From the NCBI RefSeq assembly GCF_022397915.1, contig NZ_JAKEUO010000020.1, positions 1-64,000 on the forward strand: a stretch of DNA of 64,000 nt. The letters run 5' to 3'. This DNA is from Vibrio sp. Isolate34. Its GTDB lineage: Bacteria > Pseudomonadota > Gammaproteobacteria > Enterobacterales > Vibrionaceae. The stretch's first letter is position 1; each line of letters starts with the position of its first letter. Position numbers and translations under genes: made by a program. The notes beneath the pieces are model-generated. The model was not told the DNA's origin, did no database searches, and saw only the letters and a program-made list of their open reading frames with translations. Positions 1 to 8,279 of this stretch are shown here, one piece after another.

Positions 1-893
1 CAACGTCATCACGCTTAGTACCACGTAGAAGTGCACCAACGTTGCTTAGTACCACGTAGAAGTGCACCAACGTTCTCACCTGCACGACCTTCGTCAAGCA
101 GTTTACGGAACATTTCAACACCAGTACAAGTAGTAAGAGTAGTCTCTTTGATACCAACGATTTCTACTTCGTCACCTACACGTAGGATACCGCGCTCGAT
201 ACGACCAGTTACAACAGTACCACGACCTTGAATTGAGAATACGTCTTCAATTGGTAGTAGGAACGGTTGGTCTACTGCACGCTCTGGCTCAGGGATGTAA
301 GAATCTAGTGCTTCTGCAAGCTCAACGATCTTGTCTTCCCACTGCTTCTCGCCGTTTAGTGCGCCAAGTGCAGAACCTTGGATAACTGGTAGGTCATCAC
401 CTGGGAAGTCGTACTCAGAAAGAAGTTCACGAACTTCCATTTCTACTAGCTCAAGTAGCTCTTCGTCATCAACCATGTCACATTTGTTCATGAATACGAT
501 GATGTAAGGGATACCAACTTGACGACCAAGTAGGATGTGCTCACGAGTTTGAGGCATAGGGCCGTCAGTCGCAGCAACAACTAGGATACCGCCGTCCATT
601 TGTGCAGCACCAGTGATCATGTTTTTAACATAATCCGCGTGTCCTGGACAGTCTACGTGTGCGTAGTGACGTGCTGGAGTGTCGTACTCAACGTGAGAAG
701 TTGCGATTGTGATACCGCGCTCACGCTCTTCTGGAGCGTTATCGATAGATGCGAAATCTTTAGCAACACCGCCGTATACTTTTGCAAGAGTAGTACAGAT
801 AGCAGCAGTTAGAGTTGTTTTACCGTGGTCAACGTGGCCGATAGTACCAACGTTTACGTGCGGTTTCGTACGTTCAAATTTTTCTTTAGACAC
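1..893 (-). CDS. tufA: Elongation factor Tu, frame-disrupted and running off the left edge
   Basis: EF-Tu carries aminoacyl-tRNA to the ribosome as a GTP complex. The GTPase motifs are visible: GHVDHGKT at about residues 19-26, DCPGH at about 81-85 and NKCD at about 136-139, followed by the start of domain 2. It starts with GTG at 893, as last gene of the str block after fusA. The sequence is normal to about residue 283 (GALLRGTK). A second copy of the preceding 31 bases then shifts the frame, adds nine foreign residues (QRWCTSTWY) and stops at 15-17. The original frame resumes beyond the duplication (RGTKRDDV), so without it the gene would read on past the window edge. Whether this is a real mutation or an assembly fault near a contig end is open. 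Vibrios normally carry a second tuf copy elsewhere. Confidence 0.93.
13..74. repeat. 31-bp perfect tandem duplication inside tufA
   Basis: Bases 13-43 and 44-74 are identical 31-mers beginning GCTTAGTACC and ending ACCAACGTT. The flanking bases do not continue the match, so there are exactly two copies. Because 31 is not a multiple of three, it frameshifts the tufA reading frame on the minus strand. Confidence 0.95.
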
Positions 894-1039
894 AATCGTG
901 TTCCTTCCTAGTTATGATTCGCCACGTTCATTATTGAGCGAGACGCGCCAGAAATTGCTATTTTATGCGCCAACTCTCGTTAGCGCAATATTTGGACGCA
1001 TTGTTCTTTCAAAAAATGAAAAAAAATGCCTTCCTTTTT

Positions 1040-3136
1040 TTAACCACGCTCTGCAATGATTGCTTTTGCAACATTGTTAGGCACTTCAGCGTACTCACTA
1101 AACTCCATAGAGTAAGAAGCACGACCTTGTGTCGCAGAACGTAAATCAGTTGCGTAACCGAACATGACAGACAACGGAACTTGTGCACGAATTATCTTCA
1201 GGCCAGCTGTCCCCTCGTCCATACCTTCGATGATGCCACGACGACGGTTAATATCGCCAACAACGTCACCCATCCAGTCTTCTGGAGTAGTTACTTCAAC
1301 TTTCATCATAGGCTCAAGCAGAACTGGTTGCGCTTCAAGTGCACCCGCTCTGAAAGCCATAGAGGCAGCGATTGTAAACGCCATCTCACTTGAATCTGTT
1401 TCATGGTAAGAACCATCATATAGTGTAGCTTTGATATCCAGAACTGGATAGCCAGCAAGTACACCATTGTTCATCTGCTCTTCAACGCCTTTAGCAACTG
1501 AAGCGATAAACTCTTTAGGTACGATACCATTGGCAATTTCATCCACGAAGACAAAGCCTTCGCCAGCTTCTGATGGTTCTAGTTTCAGCCATACGTGACC
1601 GTACTGACCTTTACCACCATGTTCACGGATAAATTTACCTTCCGCTTTCGCTGTACCACGAATCGTTTCACGGTAAGCCACTTGCGGGTTACCAACGTTG
1701 CAGTTCACGCTAAATTCGCGCTTCATACGGTCAACGATGATATCTAAGTGTAGTTCACCCATACCAGAAATCAGTGTCTGGCCTGTTTCCGCATCCATAT
1801 CAACGCGGAACGATGGGTCTTCCGCTGCTAGTTTACCTAGAGCGATAGTCATTTTATCTTGATCAGCTTGAGAGCTTGGCTCTACAACGATCTGAATAAC
1901 TGGGTCTGGGAACTCCATGCGCTCAAGAACAATCTTATGGTTCTGGTCACATAGCGTTTCACCAGTGGTTACATCTTTCAGGCCAATGATGGCTGCGATG
2001 TCACCTGCTCGTACTTCTTTTACTTCTTCACGTTTGTTTGAGTGCATTTGAACAATGCGACCTAAGCGCTCACGTTGTTTCTTCACAGAGTTGTAAGCCG
2101 TTTTACCGCTTTCTACAACACCAGAGTAAACACGGATGAAGGTTAGAGTACCAACAAATGGGTCTGTTGCGATCTTAAATGCTAGCGCTGAGAACGGTTC
2201 TTTGTCGTCCGCGTGACGCTCTGCTTCGTTCTCGTCTTCATCGATACCTTTAATTGCAGGTACATCGACTGGAGAAGGAAGGAAATCAACTACTGCATCT
2301 AGAACAGCTTGTACACCTTTGTTTTTGAATGCACTACCACAAGTTGCTAGTACGATTTCATTGTTAAGGGTACGAGTACGAAGACCTTGTTTGATTTCAG
2401 CTTCTGTTAGTTCACCTTCTTCAAGGTACTTATCCATCAGCTCTTCATTTGCTTCTGCAGCAGCTTCAACAAGTTCTGTACGATATTCTTCAGCCATTTC
2501 TTGCATGTCTGCAGGAATATCTTCGTACGTGAAAGTCATGCCTTGGTCAGCTTCGTTCCAGTTGATTGCCTTCATCTTGATAAGATCGACAACACCCTGG
2601 AAGTTTTCTTCAGCACCAATGTTCAGTTGAATTGGAACAGGAGTTGCGCCTAGGCGATCCTTGATTTGTTCAACTACGCGCAAGAAGTCTGCGCCTGTAC
2701 GGTCCATTTTGTTAACGAAAACCATACGTGGAACTTGGTACTTATCAGCTTGACGCCATACTGTCTCTGACTGAGGTTCAACACCAGATGAGCCACAGAA
2801 CACAACAACTGCACCATCAAGTACACGTAGAGAACGTTCTACTTCGATAGTGAAGTCAACGTGTCCAGGAGTGTCGATGATGTTGATACGGTGGTCTGAG
2901 TACTGAGCTTCCATACCACGCCAAAACGTAGTAGTTGCTGCTGAAGTGATCGTAATACCGCGCTCTTGCTCTTGCTCCATCCAGTCCATGGTTGCTGCAC
3001 CATCGTGAACTTCGCCGATTTTGTGAGAAAGACCGGTATAGAACAGAATACGTTCACTTGTGGTTGTTTTACCTGCATCTACGTGAGCAACGATACCGAT
3101 ATTACGGTATTGCTCTATAGGAGTTTTACGAGCCAC
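1040..3136 (-). CDS. fusA: Elongation factor G
   Basis: EF-G is the translocase GTPase of protein synthesis and also splits post-termination ribosomes with RRF. The 698-residue product has the usual family length. G-motifs AHVDAGKT (about 17-24), DTPGHVD (about 88-94) and NKMD (about 142-145) are intact, followed by the domain II-V sequence. The start is GTG at 3134-3136, preceded by GAGGATTCAACC as ribosome binding site. It lies between rpsG and tufA in the str operon. The 166-bp spacer from rpsG is unusually rich in inverted repeats (see 3166-3293). Confidence 0.98.
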   Translation of the reverse strand: MARKTPIEQYRNIGIVAHVDAGKTTTSERILFYTGLSHKIGEVHDGAATMDWMEQEQERGITITSAATTTFWRGMEAQYSDHRINIIDTPGHVDFTIEVERSLRVLDGAVVVFCGSSGVEPQSETVWRQADKYQVPRMVFVNKMDRTGADFLRVVEQIKDRLGATPVPIQLNIGAEENFQGVVDLIKMKAINWNEADQGMTFTYEDIPADMQEMAEEYRTELVEAAAEANEELMDKYLEEGELTEAEIKQGLRTRTLNNEIVLATCGSAFKNKGVQAVLDAVVDFLPSPVDVPAIKGIDEDENEAERHADDKEPFSALAFKIATDPFVGTLTFIRVYSGVVESGKTAYNSVKKQRERLGRIVQMHSNKREEVKEVRAGDIAAIIGLKDVTTGETLCDQNHKIVLERMEFPDPVIQIVVEPSSQADQDKMTIALGKLAAEDPSFRVDMDAETGQTLISGMGELHLDIIVDRMKREFSVNCNVGNPQVAYRETIRGTAKAEGKFIREHGGKGQYGHVWLKLEPSEAGEGFVFVDEIANGIVPKEFIASVAKGVEEQMNNGVLAGYPVLDIKATLYDGSYHETDSSEMAFTIAASMAFRAGALEAQPVLLEPMMKVEVTTPEDWMGDVVGDINRRRGIIEGMDEGTAGLKIIRAQVPLSVMFGYATDLRSATQGRASYSMEFSEYAEVPNNVAKAIIAERG

Positions 3137-3165
3137 GGTTGAATCCTCTTATTAGAGACTTAGGG

Positions 3166-3293
3166 ACTATTGCTATACCTAGATTATGCGTTAAAAGCGA
3201 TGCTTCGCTAAAAAGTGCATGCCCTAGAAATAGCAATAGTTCCTAGCATAAGCATAGGAACTAAAGAAGTGCTGCAAGGAACCCTGCAGCACT
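3166..3293 (-). promoter_or_regulatory. Multi-hairpin rpsG-fusA intergenic region
   Basis: In the order transcribed there are four elements. First comes a hairpin with 9-bp arms AGTGCTGCA (3268-3276 with 3285-3293). Second is a hairpin with 8-bp arms AGTTCCTA/TAGGAACT (3238-3245 with 3255-3262). Third is a long-range 11-bp pair ACTATTGCTAT/ATAGCAATAGT (3166-3176 with 3230-3240). Fourth, inside the loop of the third, is a small AGCGA-TGCT-TCGCT hairpin (3196-3209). The second and third pairings share bases 3238-3240 and so compete. This looks like a folded leader for fusA or a processing/attenuation site; the function is inferred. Confidence 0.5.
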
Positions 3294-3302
3294 AAAAAGG
3301 TA

Positions 3303-3773
3303 TTACCAACGGTAATGTGCGAACGCTTTGTTTGCGTCAGCCATGCGGTGAACGTCTTCACGTTTCTTAACCGCAGTACCTTTGTTCTCAGACGCGTCTA
3401 GCATTTCAGCAGCTAGGCGTTGAGCCATAGATTTTTCACCACGCTTACGCGCAGCTTCAACTACCCAACGCATAGCAAGAGCGTTACGGCGAACCGGACG
3501 AACTTCTACAGGTACTTGGTAAGTTGAACCACCTACACGGCGAGATTTAACTTCTACCGCTGGGCGAACATTTTCAAGAGCTTCTTCAAATACAGCTAAG
3601 TGGTCTTTACCAGACTTCTCAGCCATTGCATCTAGTGCAGTGTAAACAATTTTTTCTGCAGTAGATTTCTTTCCGTCAACCATAAGGATGTTAACGAATT
3701 TTGCCAGCAATTCAGATTTGAACTTAGGATCTGGAAGGATCTTACGCTGACCTATTACGCGACGACGTGGCAT
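3303..3773 (-). CDS. rpsG: 30S ribosomal protein S7
   Basis: S7 nucleates assembly of the 30S head by binding the 3' domain of 16S rRNA. In E. coli it also represses its own operon at the rpsL-rpsG spacer. The 156-residue product has the standard length and begins MPRRRVIGQRKILPDPKF, with the conserved GGSTYQVPVEVRP segment near residue 80 and the basic region behind it. ATG start at 3773. It lies 107 bp downstream of rpsL. Confidence 0.98.
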   Translation of the reverse strand: MPRRRVIGQRKILPDPKFKSELLAKFVNILMVDGKKSTAEKIVYTALDAMAEKSGKDHLAVFEEALENVRPAVEVKSRRVGGSTYQVPVEVRPVRRNALAMRWVVEAARKRGEKSMAQRLAAEMLDASENKGTAVKKREDVHRMADANKAFAHYRW

Positions 3774-3880
3774 GGATATTCTCCGTTGTCTTCTTCAGGT
3801 TTTTTCCAAAACTTTTCAGAATAATAAATAAAATAGTGTTTGGCCTTACTTAACGCTTTCTTTAAAAAAAAGAAAATGCA

Positions 3881-4255
3881 TTAAGACTTAGGACGTTTCA
3901 CACCGTACTTAGAACGACCTTGTTTACGGTCGTTAACGCCAGCACAGTCAAGTGCGCCGCGAACAGTGTGGTAACGAACACCCGGAAGGTCTTTTACACG
4001 ACCGCCACGGATTAGTACAACACTGTGCTCTTGTAGGTTGTGGCCTTCACCGCCGATGTACGAAGTTACTTCGAAACCGTTAGTTAGACGTACACGACAT
4101 ACTTTACGTAGTGCCGAGTTAGGTTTTTTAGGTGTAGTAGTGTAAACACGAGTACATACACCACGTTTTTGTGGGCACGCTTCTAGTGCAGGCACGTTGC
4201 TTTTAACAACTTGCTTTACACGAGGCTTGCGAACCAACTGGTTAATAGTTGCCAT
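3881..4255 (-). CDS. rpsL: 30S ribosomal protein S12
   Basis: S12 sits at the decoding centre. The 124-residue protein shows TTPKKPNSALRK with Lys43 and VKDLPGVRYH around residue 88-94. These are the positions where streptomycin resistance changes arise, and both carry wild-type residues. It is the first gene of the str operon, with AGGAGCTAG as Shine-Dalgarno just upstream of the ATG at 4255 and its own promoter upstream. Confidence 0.98.
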   Translation of the reverse strand: MATINQLVRKPRVKQVVKSNVPALEACPQKRGVCTRVYTTTPKKPNSALRKVCRVRLTNGFEVTSYIGGEGHNLQEHSVVLIRGGRVKDLPGVRYHTVRGALDCAGVNDRKQGRSKYGVKRPKS

Positions 4256-4272
4256 TAACTAGCTCCTGAAAT

Positions 4273-4330
4273 TTACTTGAAAGTAAGCTTTGTGAAAAAT
4301 CTATCCCTAATCACAAGTCGTAATTAGGGA
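4273..4330 (-). promoter_or_regulatory. Leader hairpins of the str operon mRNA
   Basis: Two inverted repeats lie between the predicted -10 box and rpsL. TCCCTAAT pairs with ATTAGGGA (4304-4311 with 4323-4330), followed in the transcript by a short T-rich tract. TTACTT-GA-AAGTAA (4273-4286) sits just before the ribosome binding site. The first would form at or near the 5' end of the mRNA. A role in stability or attenuation is inferred. Confidence 0.4.
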
Positions 4331-4336
4331 CGCAAA

Positions 4337-4365
4337 ATTCTATTCAGCAGTGGGAGGTGTGTCAA
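4337..4365 (-). promoter_or_regulatory. Sigma-70 promoter of the str operon
   Basis: On the minus strand, TTGACA (4360-4365) is separated by exactly 17 bases from TAGAAT (4337-4342), a perfect -35 with a one-mismatch -10. It lies about 80 bp upstream of rpsL and downstream of the tusB stop, as expected for a strong ribosomal operon promoter. Confidence 0.75.
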
Positions 4366-4437
4366 GAAATATACAGATCTTTTTTAGCCGTCTAGAGCTC
4401 AGGATGGTCTAATTTTAACCAAACTGATAAAACACAG

Positions 4438-4713
4438 CTACCAAGTGACTGATTTGTCGCTTAAAACCGTCAGTTTAACGAACCCGTCGAAGTCCACTTG
4501 CGGAACGACATCGGAGGCTAGTTCTTGGAGACCTCGAGCAACAAGATCCGGTTTTAATACCGACACTCGCTCAACTGCGCTGATTTGAGTGAATAACTCA
4601 TGATTTGGAAGGCAAACGTACACTGCATCTTCAACTAACAAGAACTGATCCTGCGGTTGAGAATAGGTTAATGCGAGTTTAAGTTTGTCGACTGATTTTA
4701 CGATATGAAGCAT
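4438..4713 (-). CDS. tusB: Sulfurtransferase complex subunit TusB
   Basis: TusB is part of the TusBCD complex that passes sulfur from TusA to TusE for 2-thiouridine at the tRNA wobble base. The 91-residue product starts MLHIVKSVDKL, typical of DsrH/TusB. The ATG at 4713 was chosen because AGGGGAC precedes it and the family begins there; an upstream in-frame ATG would overlap tusC. It sits 8 bp after tusC and upstream of rpsL, the usual enterobacterial and Vibrio order. Confidence 0.93.
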   Translation of the reverse strand: MLHIVKSVDKLKLALTYSQPQDQFLLVEDAVYVCLPNHELFTQISAVERVSVLKPDLVARGLQELASDVVPQVDFDGFVKLTVLSDKSVTW

Positions 4714-4721
4714 AGCGTCCC

Positions 4722-5078
4722 CTAGAAAGTCAGTATCTGTTGGCACTGGGCTAACTTCTGAGTTAACTCATCGGCTTCAACGGCGGTTGCATCAATCAAC
4801 AGGTTATCTGTCGAAAGACCAAACTGACTCAGGCTGCGCTGACACACATACACCTGTTCGATATCGTACAGGTCCATAAGCTTGAATGCTGAGATGTAGT
4901 CGCGAGATAGGACTTCGTCGGGTTGCTGAGCTTTGAGAAGCTGTGTCACACCATCGCCAACAAAGAACACAGCAATGTCTTCACTGTAAGCAGAAGCGGC
5001 AAGTAATGCGTCTAACCCTTCTCTACCTGCAGCGGTAGTATGAGGAAAACTATTAAATATAAAGGCTAACTTTCTCAA
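4722..5078 (-). CDS. tusC: Sulfurtransferase complex subunit TusC
   Basis: TusC is the DsrF-like middle subunit of TusBCD. The 118 residues start MRKLAFIFNSFPH and contain the conserved AAGREGLDALLA segment near residues 16-27, and YDIEQVYVC about residue 71-79. The start codon is TTG at 5076-5078, in a TTGA overlap with the tusD stop. That implies translational coupling. Family length and N-terminus support this rare start. Confidence 0.93.
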   Translation of the reverse strand: MRKLAFIFNSFPHTTAAGREGLDALLAASAYSEDIAVFFVGDGVTQLLKAQQPDEVLSRDYISAFKLMDLYDIEQVYVCQRSLSQFGLSTDNLLIDATAVEADELTQKLAQCQQILTF

Positions 5079-5464
5079 AACTGTACCACCCTATCTTGCG
5101 TGAGTAGCGCTTCCGATAAGCTCCCTAACCCGGCCTGAGTAAACCCTGACGCTAAGTTAGATGCGCTTAGTTGGTGTTGCTCTGCTTCGTCTGAGCTAAC
5201 CACACCACGTCTTAACGCGGCGGCTACACACGTTTCCAAGCTAACATCGTGCTCATCCGCTAGCTTTTGCCAAGCAGAAGCTAAATCGAATTCATCGTTA
5301 GCAGGTACAGTGAGATCGGAGCCATTACTGACGCCATCTTGATAGAAGAATACACTGTGAAGTTTGTGGCCCTGTTTAATCAGAGCCACTGCAAACTGGT
5401 AAGCACTTCTTGCTGACTGTGAACCATAGACAGGTCCATTGACTAAGAGTGTATAGCTTAACAA
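5075..5464 (-). CDS. tusD: Sulfurtransferase complex subunit TusD
   Basis: TusD carries the catalytic cysteine of the TusBCD relay. The 129 residues include VFFYQDGVSNG near residue 38-48 and CVAAALRRGV near residue 79-88, the segment with the active Cys. The C-terminus ends DRVVQF as in E. coli TusD. The most likely start is TTG at 5462-5464, overlapping the yheO stop by 7 bp. No ATG lies in the right place. yheO-tusD-tusC-tusB therefore looks like one tightly coupled operon. Confidence 0.92.
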   Translation of the reverse strand: MLSYTLLVNGPVYGSQSARSAYQFAVALIKQGHKLHSVFFYQDGVSNGSDLTVPANDEFDLASAWQKLADEHDVSLETCVAAALRRGVVSSDEAEQHQLSASNLASGFTQAGLGSLSEALLTQDRVVQF

Positions 5465-6183
5465 CCCTCTTCATCCTCTGTTTTACGTTGGCGGATGTAT
5501 AGGTACACGGTGTGCTTAGAGATATTCAAGCGTTCAGCAACACGGTTGATCGCGTCTTTGATATCGAAAATACCTTTGTCGTATAGCTCCATCACGATCT
5601 GACGGTTCTTAGTATTGTTCGATACTGACTTATCAGCATTGATCTCTTCAATGGTGCGCTCAACCGTTTGGTCGACAAGCTCTTCAACGTCGCTTGCGAA
5701 GTTAACCGATGATGCGGCTTCGTCTGCGTCTTGCGTAGGCATGAAAGATTGCAGCACTTGTGAGAATGGCGCGTCTAGGTTGACGTTAATACACAGCAGG
5801 CCAATCACTCGGTCTTCACCATTGCGGATAGCAACCGTGATCGACTTCATCAACACCCCACCTTTCGCGCGAGTGAAGTATGAACGTGAGAAATTACGCT
5901 TAGAACCTTCAATATCTTTCAGCATCTTCAATGCAAGATCGGTGATCGGCGAACCAACCTGACGACCTGTATTCTCGCCGTTGGCAATTTTAATCGCAGA
6001 AGTATTGAGGTCTTCTAATGAGTGCAAAACGATTTCACAAAACGGACCAATAAGACTCGCAATACCGTCAACAACGGCCTCATAAGATCTTAGAATGATT
6101 TTATCGTGTTCACTGAATGGCATAACGTGGACTGATTCCATTTCAAGTAACACATCTGCATTGACTGTTTCTGTAGTAGTCAC
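5458..6183 (-). CDS. yheO: YheO-family transcriptional regulator
   Basis: This 241-residue protein has an N-terminal YheO-type PAS-like sensor domain (about residues 25-140) and a C-terminal helix-turn-helix of the YheO/DauR kind (about 180-235, including ISKHTVYLYIRQRK). The ligand and targets are unknown; a relative, DauR, controls D-arginine use in Pseudomonas. The start is GTG at 6183 with AAGGAAT as ribosome binding site. It heads the tus operon, the same order as E. coli yheO-tusDCB. Confidence 0.88.
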   Translation of the reverse strand: MTTTETVNADVLLEMESVHVMPFSEHDKIILRSYEAVVDGIASLIGPFCEIVLHSLEDLNTSAIKIANGENTGRQVGSPITDLALKMLKDIEGSKRNFSRSYFTRAKGGVLMKSITVAIRNGEDRVIGLLCINVNLDAPFSQVLQSFMPTQDADEAASSVNFASDVEELVDQTVERTIEEINADKSVSNNTKNRQIVMELYDKGIFDIKDAINRVAERLNISKHTVYLYIRQRKTEDEEGC

Positions 6184-6319
6184 TTATTCCTTACCTTCGT
6201 GTGAAAAATCAACAAATTTATGTAAGTTTATCAGAAAATTTTAATTGCACACCTAGCTAACATTGCAACTAGTGATTTAGAACAAGTTTAAAATTCAAAT
6301 ACTCAGCCTCAAATCATAA

Positions 6320-6348
6320 AAAAAGCCTAACTCAAAGTTAGGCTTTTT
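6320..6348. terminator. Bidirectional Rho-independent terminator after fkpA
   Basis: The stem AGCCTAACT/AGTTAGGCT with loop CAA is flanked by A and T runs that extend the pairing. It lies downstream of the fkpA stop, so on the minus strand it ends fkpA transcription. Confidence 0.85.
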
Positions 6349-6388
6349 ATTCAATCAACGTATTTTAGTACGAAGTTTTTAATCGATA

Positions 6389-7165
6389 TTACTGTGCAGG
6401 AGCTGCTTCAGCGTTATCAATTTTTAGTAGTTCAACTTCGAATACTAGCGTTGAGTTAGCTGGGATAGTCGGTGTGTCTTGCTCACCGTATGCTAGCTCT
6501 GGCGGGATTACGAATTTGTACTTAGAACCAACTTTCATCAGTTGTACGCCTTCAGTCCAGCCTGGGATTACGCGGTTAAGTGGGAATGTTGCAGGTTCGC
6601 CACGGTCGTAAGAGCTGTCGAACTGAGTACCGTCTGTTAGCGTACCTTTGTAGTGTACTTGAACAGTATCAGTGTCTTTTGGAGAAGCGCCTTCGCCAGC
6701 TGTGATTACTTGGTAAAGTAGGCCAGATTCAGTTTGCTCTACGCCTTCAGTCTTTGCGAACTCAGCGCGGAAGTCATCACCGGCTTTCTTAGTTTCCGCT
6801 GATTTCTCTGCTGCTTGTGCTTGCATAGTTTCAGCAACACGCTTGTCTAGAGCTTCAAGAGCTGCGCGAGTTTCTTCTTCGTTCAGTGCAGTTTTCTCTG
6901 CAAATACGTCTTCGATACCTTGAAGAACCATATCTTTGTCTAGGTTAATGCCTAGCTCGCTTGGCTTATCAATGCTTGTGCTTAGGTAGTTAGCGAAAGA
7001 TACGCCGATTGCGTATGCCGCTTTGTCGTCTTCTGTTTTAAAGTTTACTGCTTCAACTTTAACTTCTTCAACCTGTGGAGCTTCTGCCTTTGGTTCTTCT
7101 TTCTGACAACCAACTGCTAGCATAACCGTTGCGGCAAGCAGTGATACTTTTAAAACTGATTTCAT
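6389..7165 (-). CDS. fkpA: FKBP-type peptidyl-prolyl isomerase FkpA (lipoprotein form)
   Basis: FkpA is an envelope chaperone and prolyl isomerase. From the ATG at 7165 (Shine-Dalgarno GGAG) the product has 258 residues. A signal peptide ends in lipobox LAVGC with Cys20, so it should be a lipoprotein, unlike the soluble periplasmic E. coli enzyme. The N-terminal FKBP dimerization domain spans about 35-145 and the catalytic FKBP domain about 150-250, with VQVHYKGTLTDGTQFDSS and VIPGWTEGVQLM. An upstream in-frame ATG four codons earlier lacks support. It has its own promoter region and terminator. Confidence 0.92.
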   Translation of the reverse strand: MKSVLKVSLLAATVMLAVGCQKEEPKAEAPQVEEVKVEAVNFKTEDDKAAYAIGVSFANYLSTSIDKPSELGINLDKDMVLQGIEDVFAEKTALNEEETRAALEALDKRVAETMQAQAAEKSAETKKAGDDFRAEFAKTEGVEQTESGLLYQVITAGEGASPKDTDTVQVHYKGTLTDGTQFDSSYDRGEPATFPLNRVIPGWTEGVQLMKVGSKYKFVIPPELAYGEQDTPTIPANSTLVFEVELLKIDNAEAAPAQ

Positions 7166-7296
7166 TGAATTCTCCAATTAATGGCCAAGCCATTGGTTAT
7201 TGTGCACAAATCTAATGATTAGATTGGTGTGAATACGTTAGTTATAACAATATACTAGTCATATGTCTTTCGACACAAACCGGATTATTAGATGTG

Positions 7297-8274
7297 ATGC
7301 GAATATTTTTCCACTCTTTGCTATGTACAATTGTCATCACCTTGTTAAATGGATGTTTTTTCTTCCAAAATGATGAGCAGCGTTGGGAAATCGAGCCCAA
7401 TGGTGCCACCAGCTTTGCCCTTAGCAGAGATGGACGCTTCGCCCTGCTCTACTCTCAACAAAAACAGCTGCTGCTTTGGGACCTTGCCGAAAACAAAGAG
7501 TTAGCTCAACTCGGCCCACAAGATCAATTAGAAAACCAAGTATCGCGTATTCGTATCTCGGACAATGGCCGCTTTGCCATTACCGCAAGCCAGATGAACT
7601 TCGCCGTTTGGGACCTATCTTGGACACAAGCTGAAGGGCTATGGTCTATCTCCGATGGCTTAATTCGCGATGTCGATATCTCTAGCAATGGTGAAAAAGT
7701 ATTGCTCGGCCTATCTAACGGCAAAGCGATCTATGTGGACTTAGTCACCGGACGCCGTCTTGAGTTCCTTGCTCACCGAGAAAAAGTTAATTCTGTTTCC
7801 CTTTCTTCCAATGGTCGCTACGCGTTATCAGGTGGCAACGACTATAAAGCCTACCTGTGGGATACCGAGTCAGGCTTGGTATTACGTACCTTTGAGCATG
7901 AACAAAGAGTAGTACGAGTTGCGCTACAGCGCGATGGTGAACTGGCTTTTACCTCTGATGGCGGCAACCAAGCGATAATCTGGGATCTTGAAACTGGCGA
8001 ACCTCAAGCACAGCTGCAGAGTTGGTCGCGACAACTGATCTTCTCTAGCGCACGTTTTTCTGATGATGGCAGTATGTTAGTGACGGGTACACCATCAAGC
8101 CAAGTTAGCGTGTGGAATACTCAAGACGGAAAACGAATTTCTCGTCACGATGCTGAGCCACTAAAAGATGCTCGCCCTCCCCGTGCGGTAGTGTATGATG
8201 CAGCCTTTGATGATAAGAACCGTGTGATATCGGGCACCTCTGCGGGCATAGCCCAAGCTTGGAATGTGGATTAA
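7297..8274 (+). CDS. WD40-repeat lipoprotein, function unknown
   Basis: The 325-residue protein has a signal peptide ending LLNGC (lipid-modified Cys about residue 20), then repeated beta-propeller motifs of the type SRDGRFALLYS...LLLWDL, SSNGRYALSGGNDYKAYLWD and LAFTSDGGNQAIIWDLETG. At least six blades can be recognised. A GTG directly upstream at 7294 is an alternative start. It lies 5 bp upstream of slyX and is divergent from fkpA. The propeller suggests a protein-protein platform anchored to a membrane. No enzyme motif is visible and no specific role can be assigned. Confidence 0.85.
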   Translation: MRIFFHSLLCTIVITLLNGCFFFQNDEQRWEIEPNGATSFALSRDGRFALLYSQQKQLLLWDLAENKELAQLGPQDQLENQVSRIRISDNGRFAITASQMNFAVWDLSWTQAEGLWSISDGLIRDVDISSNGEKVLLGLSNGKAIYVDLVTGRRLEFLAHREKVNSVSLSSNGRYALSGGNDYKAYLWDTESGLVLRTFEHEQRVVRVALQRDGELAFTSDGGNQAIIWDLETGEPQAQLQSWSRQLIFSSARFSDDGSMLVTGTPSSQVSVWNTQDGKRISRHDAEPLKDARPPRAVVYDAAFDDKNRVISGTSAGIAQAWNVD

Positions 8275-8279
8275 GAACG

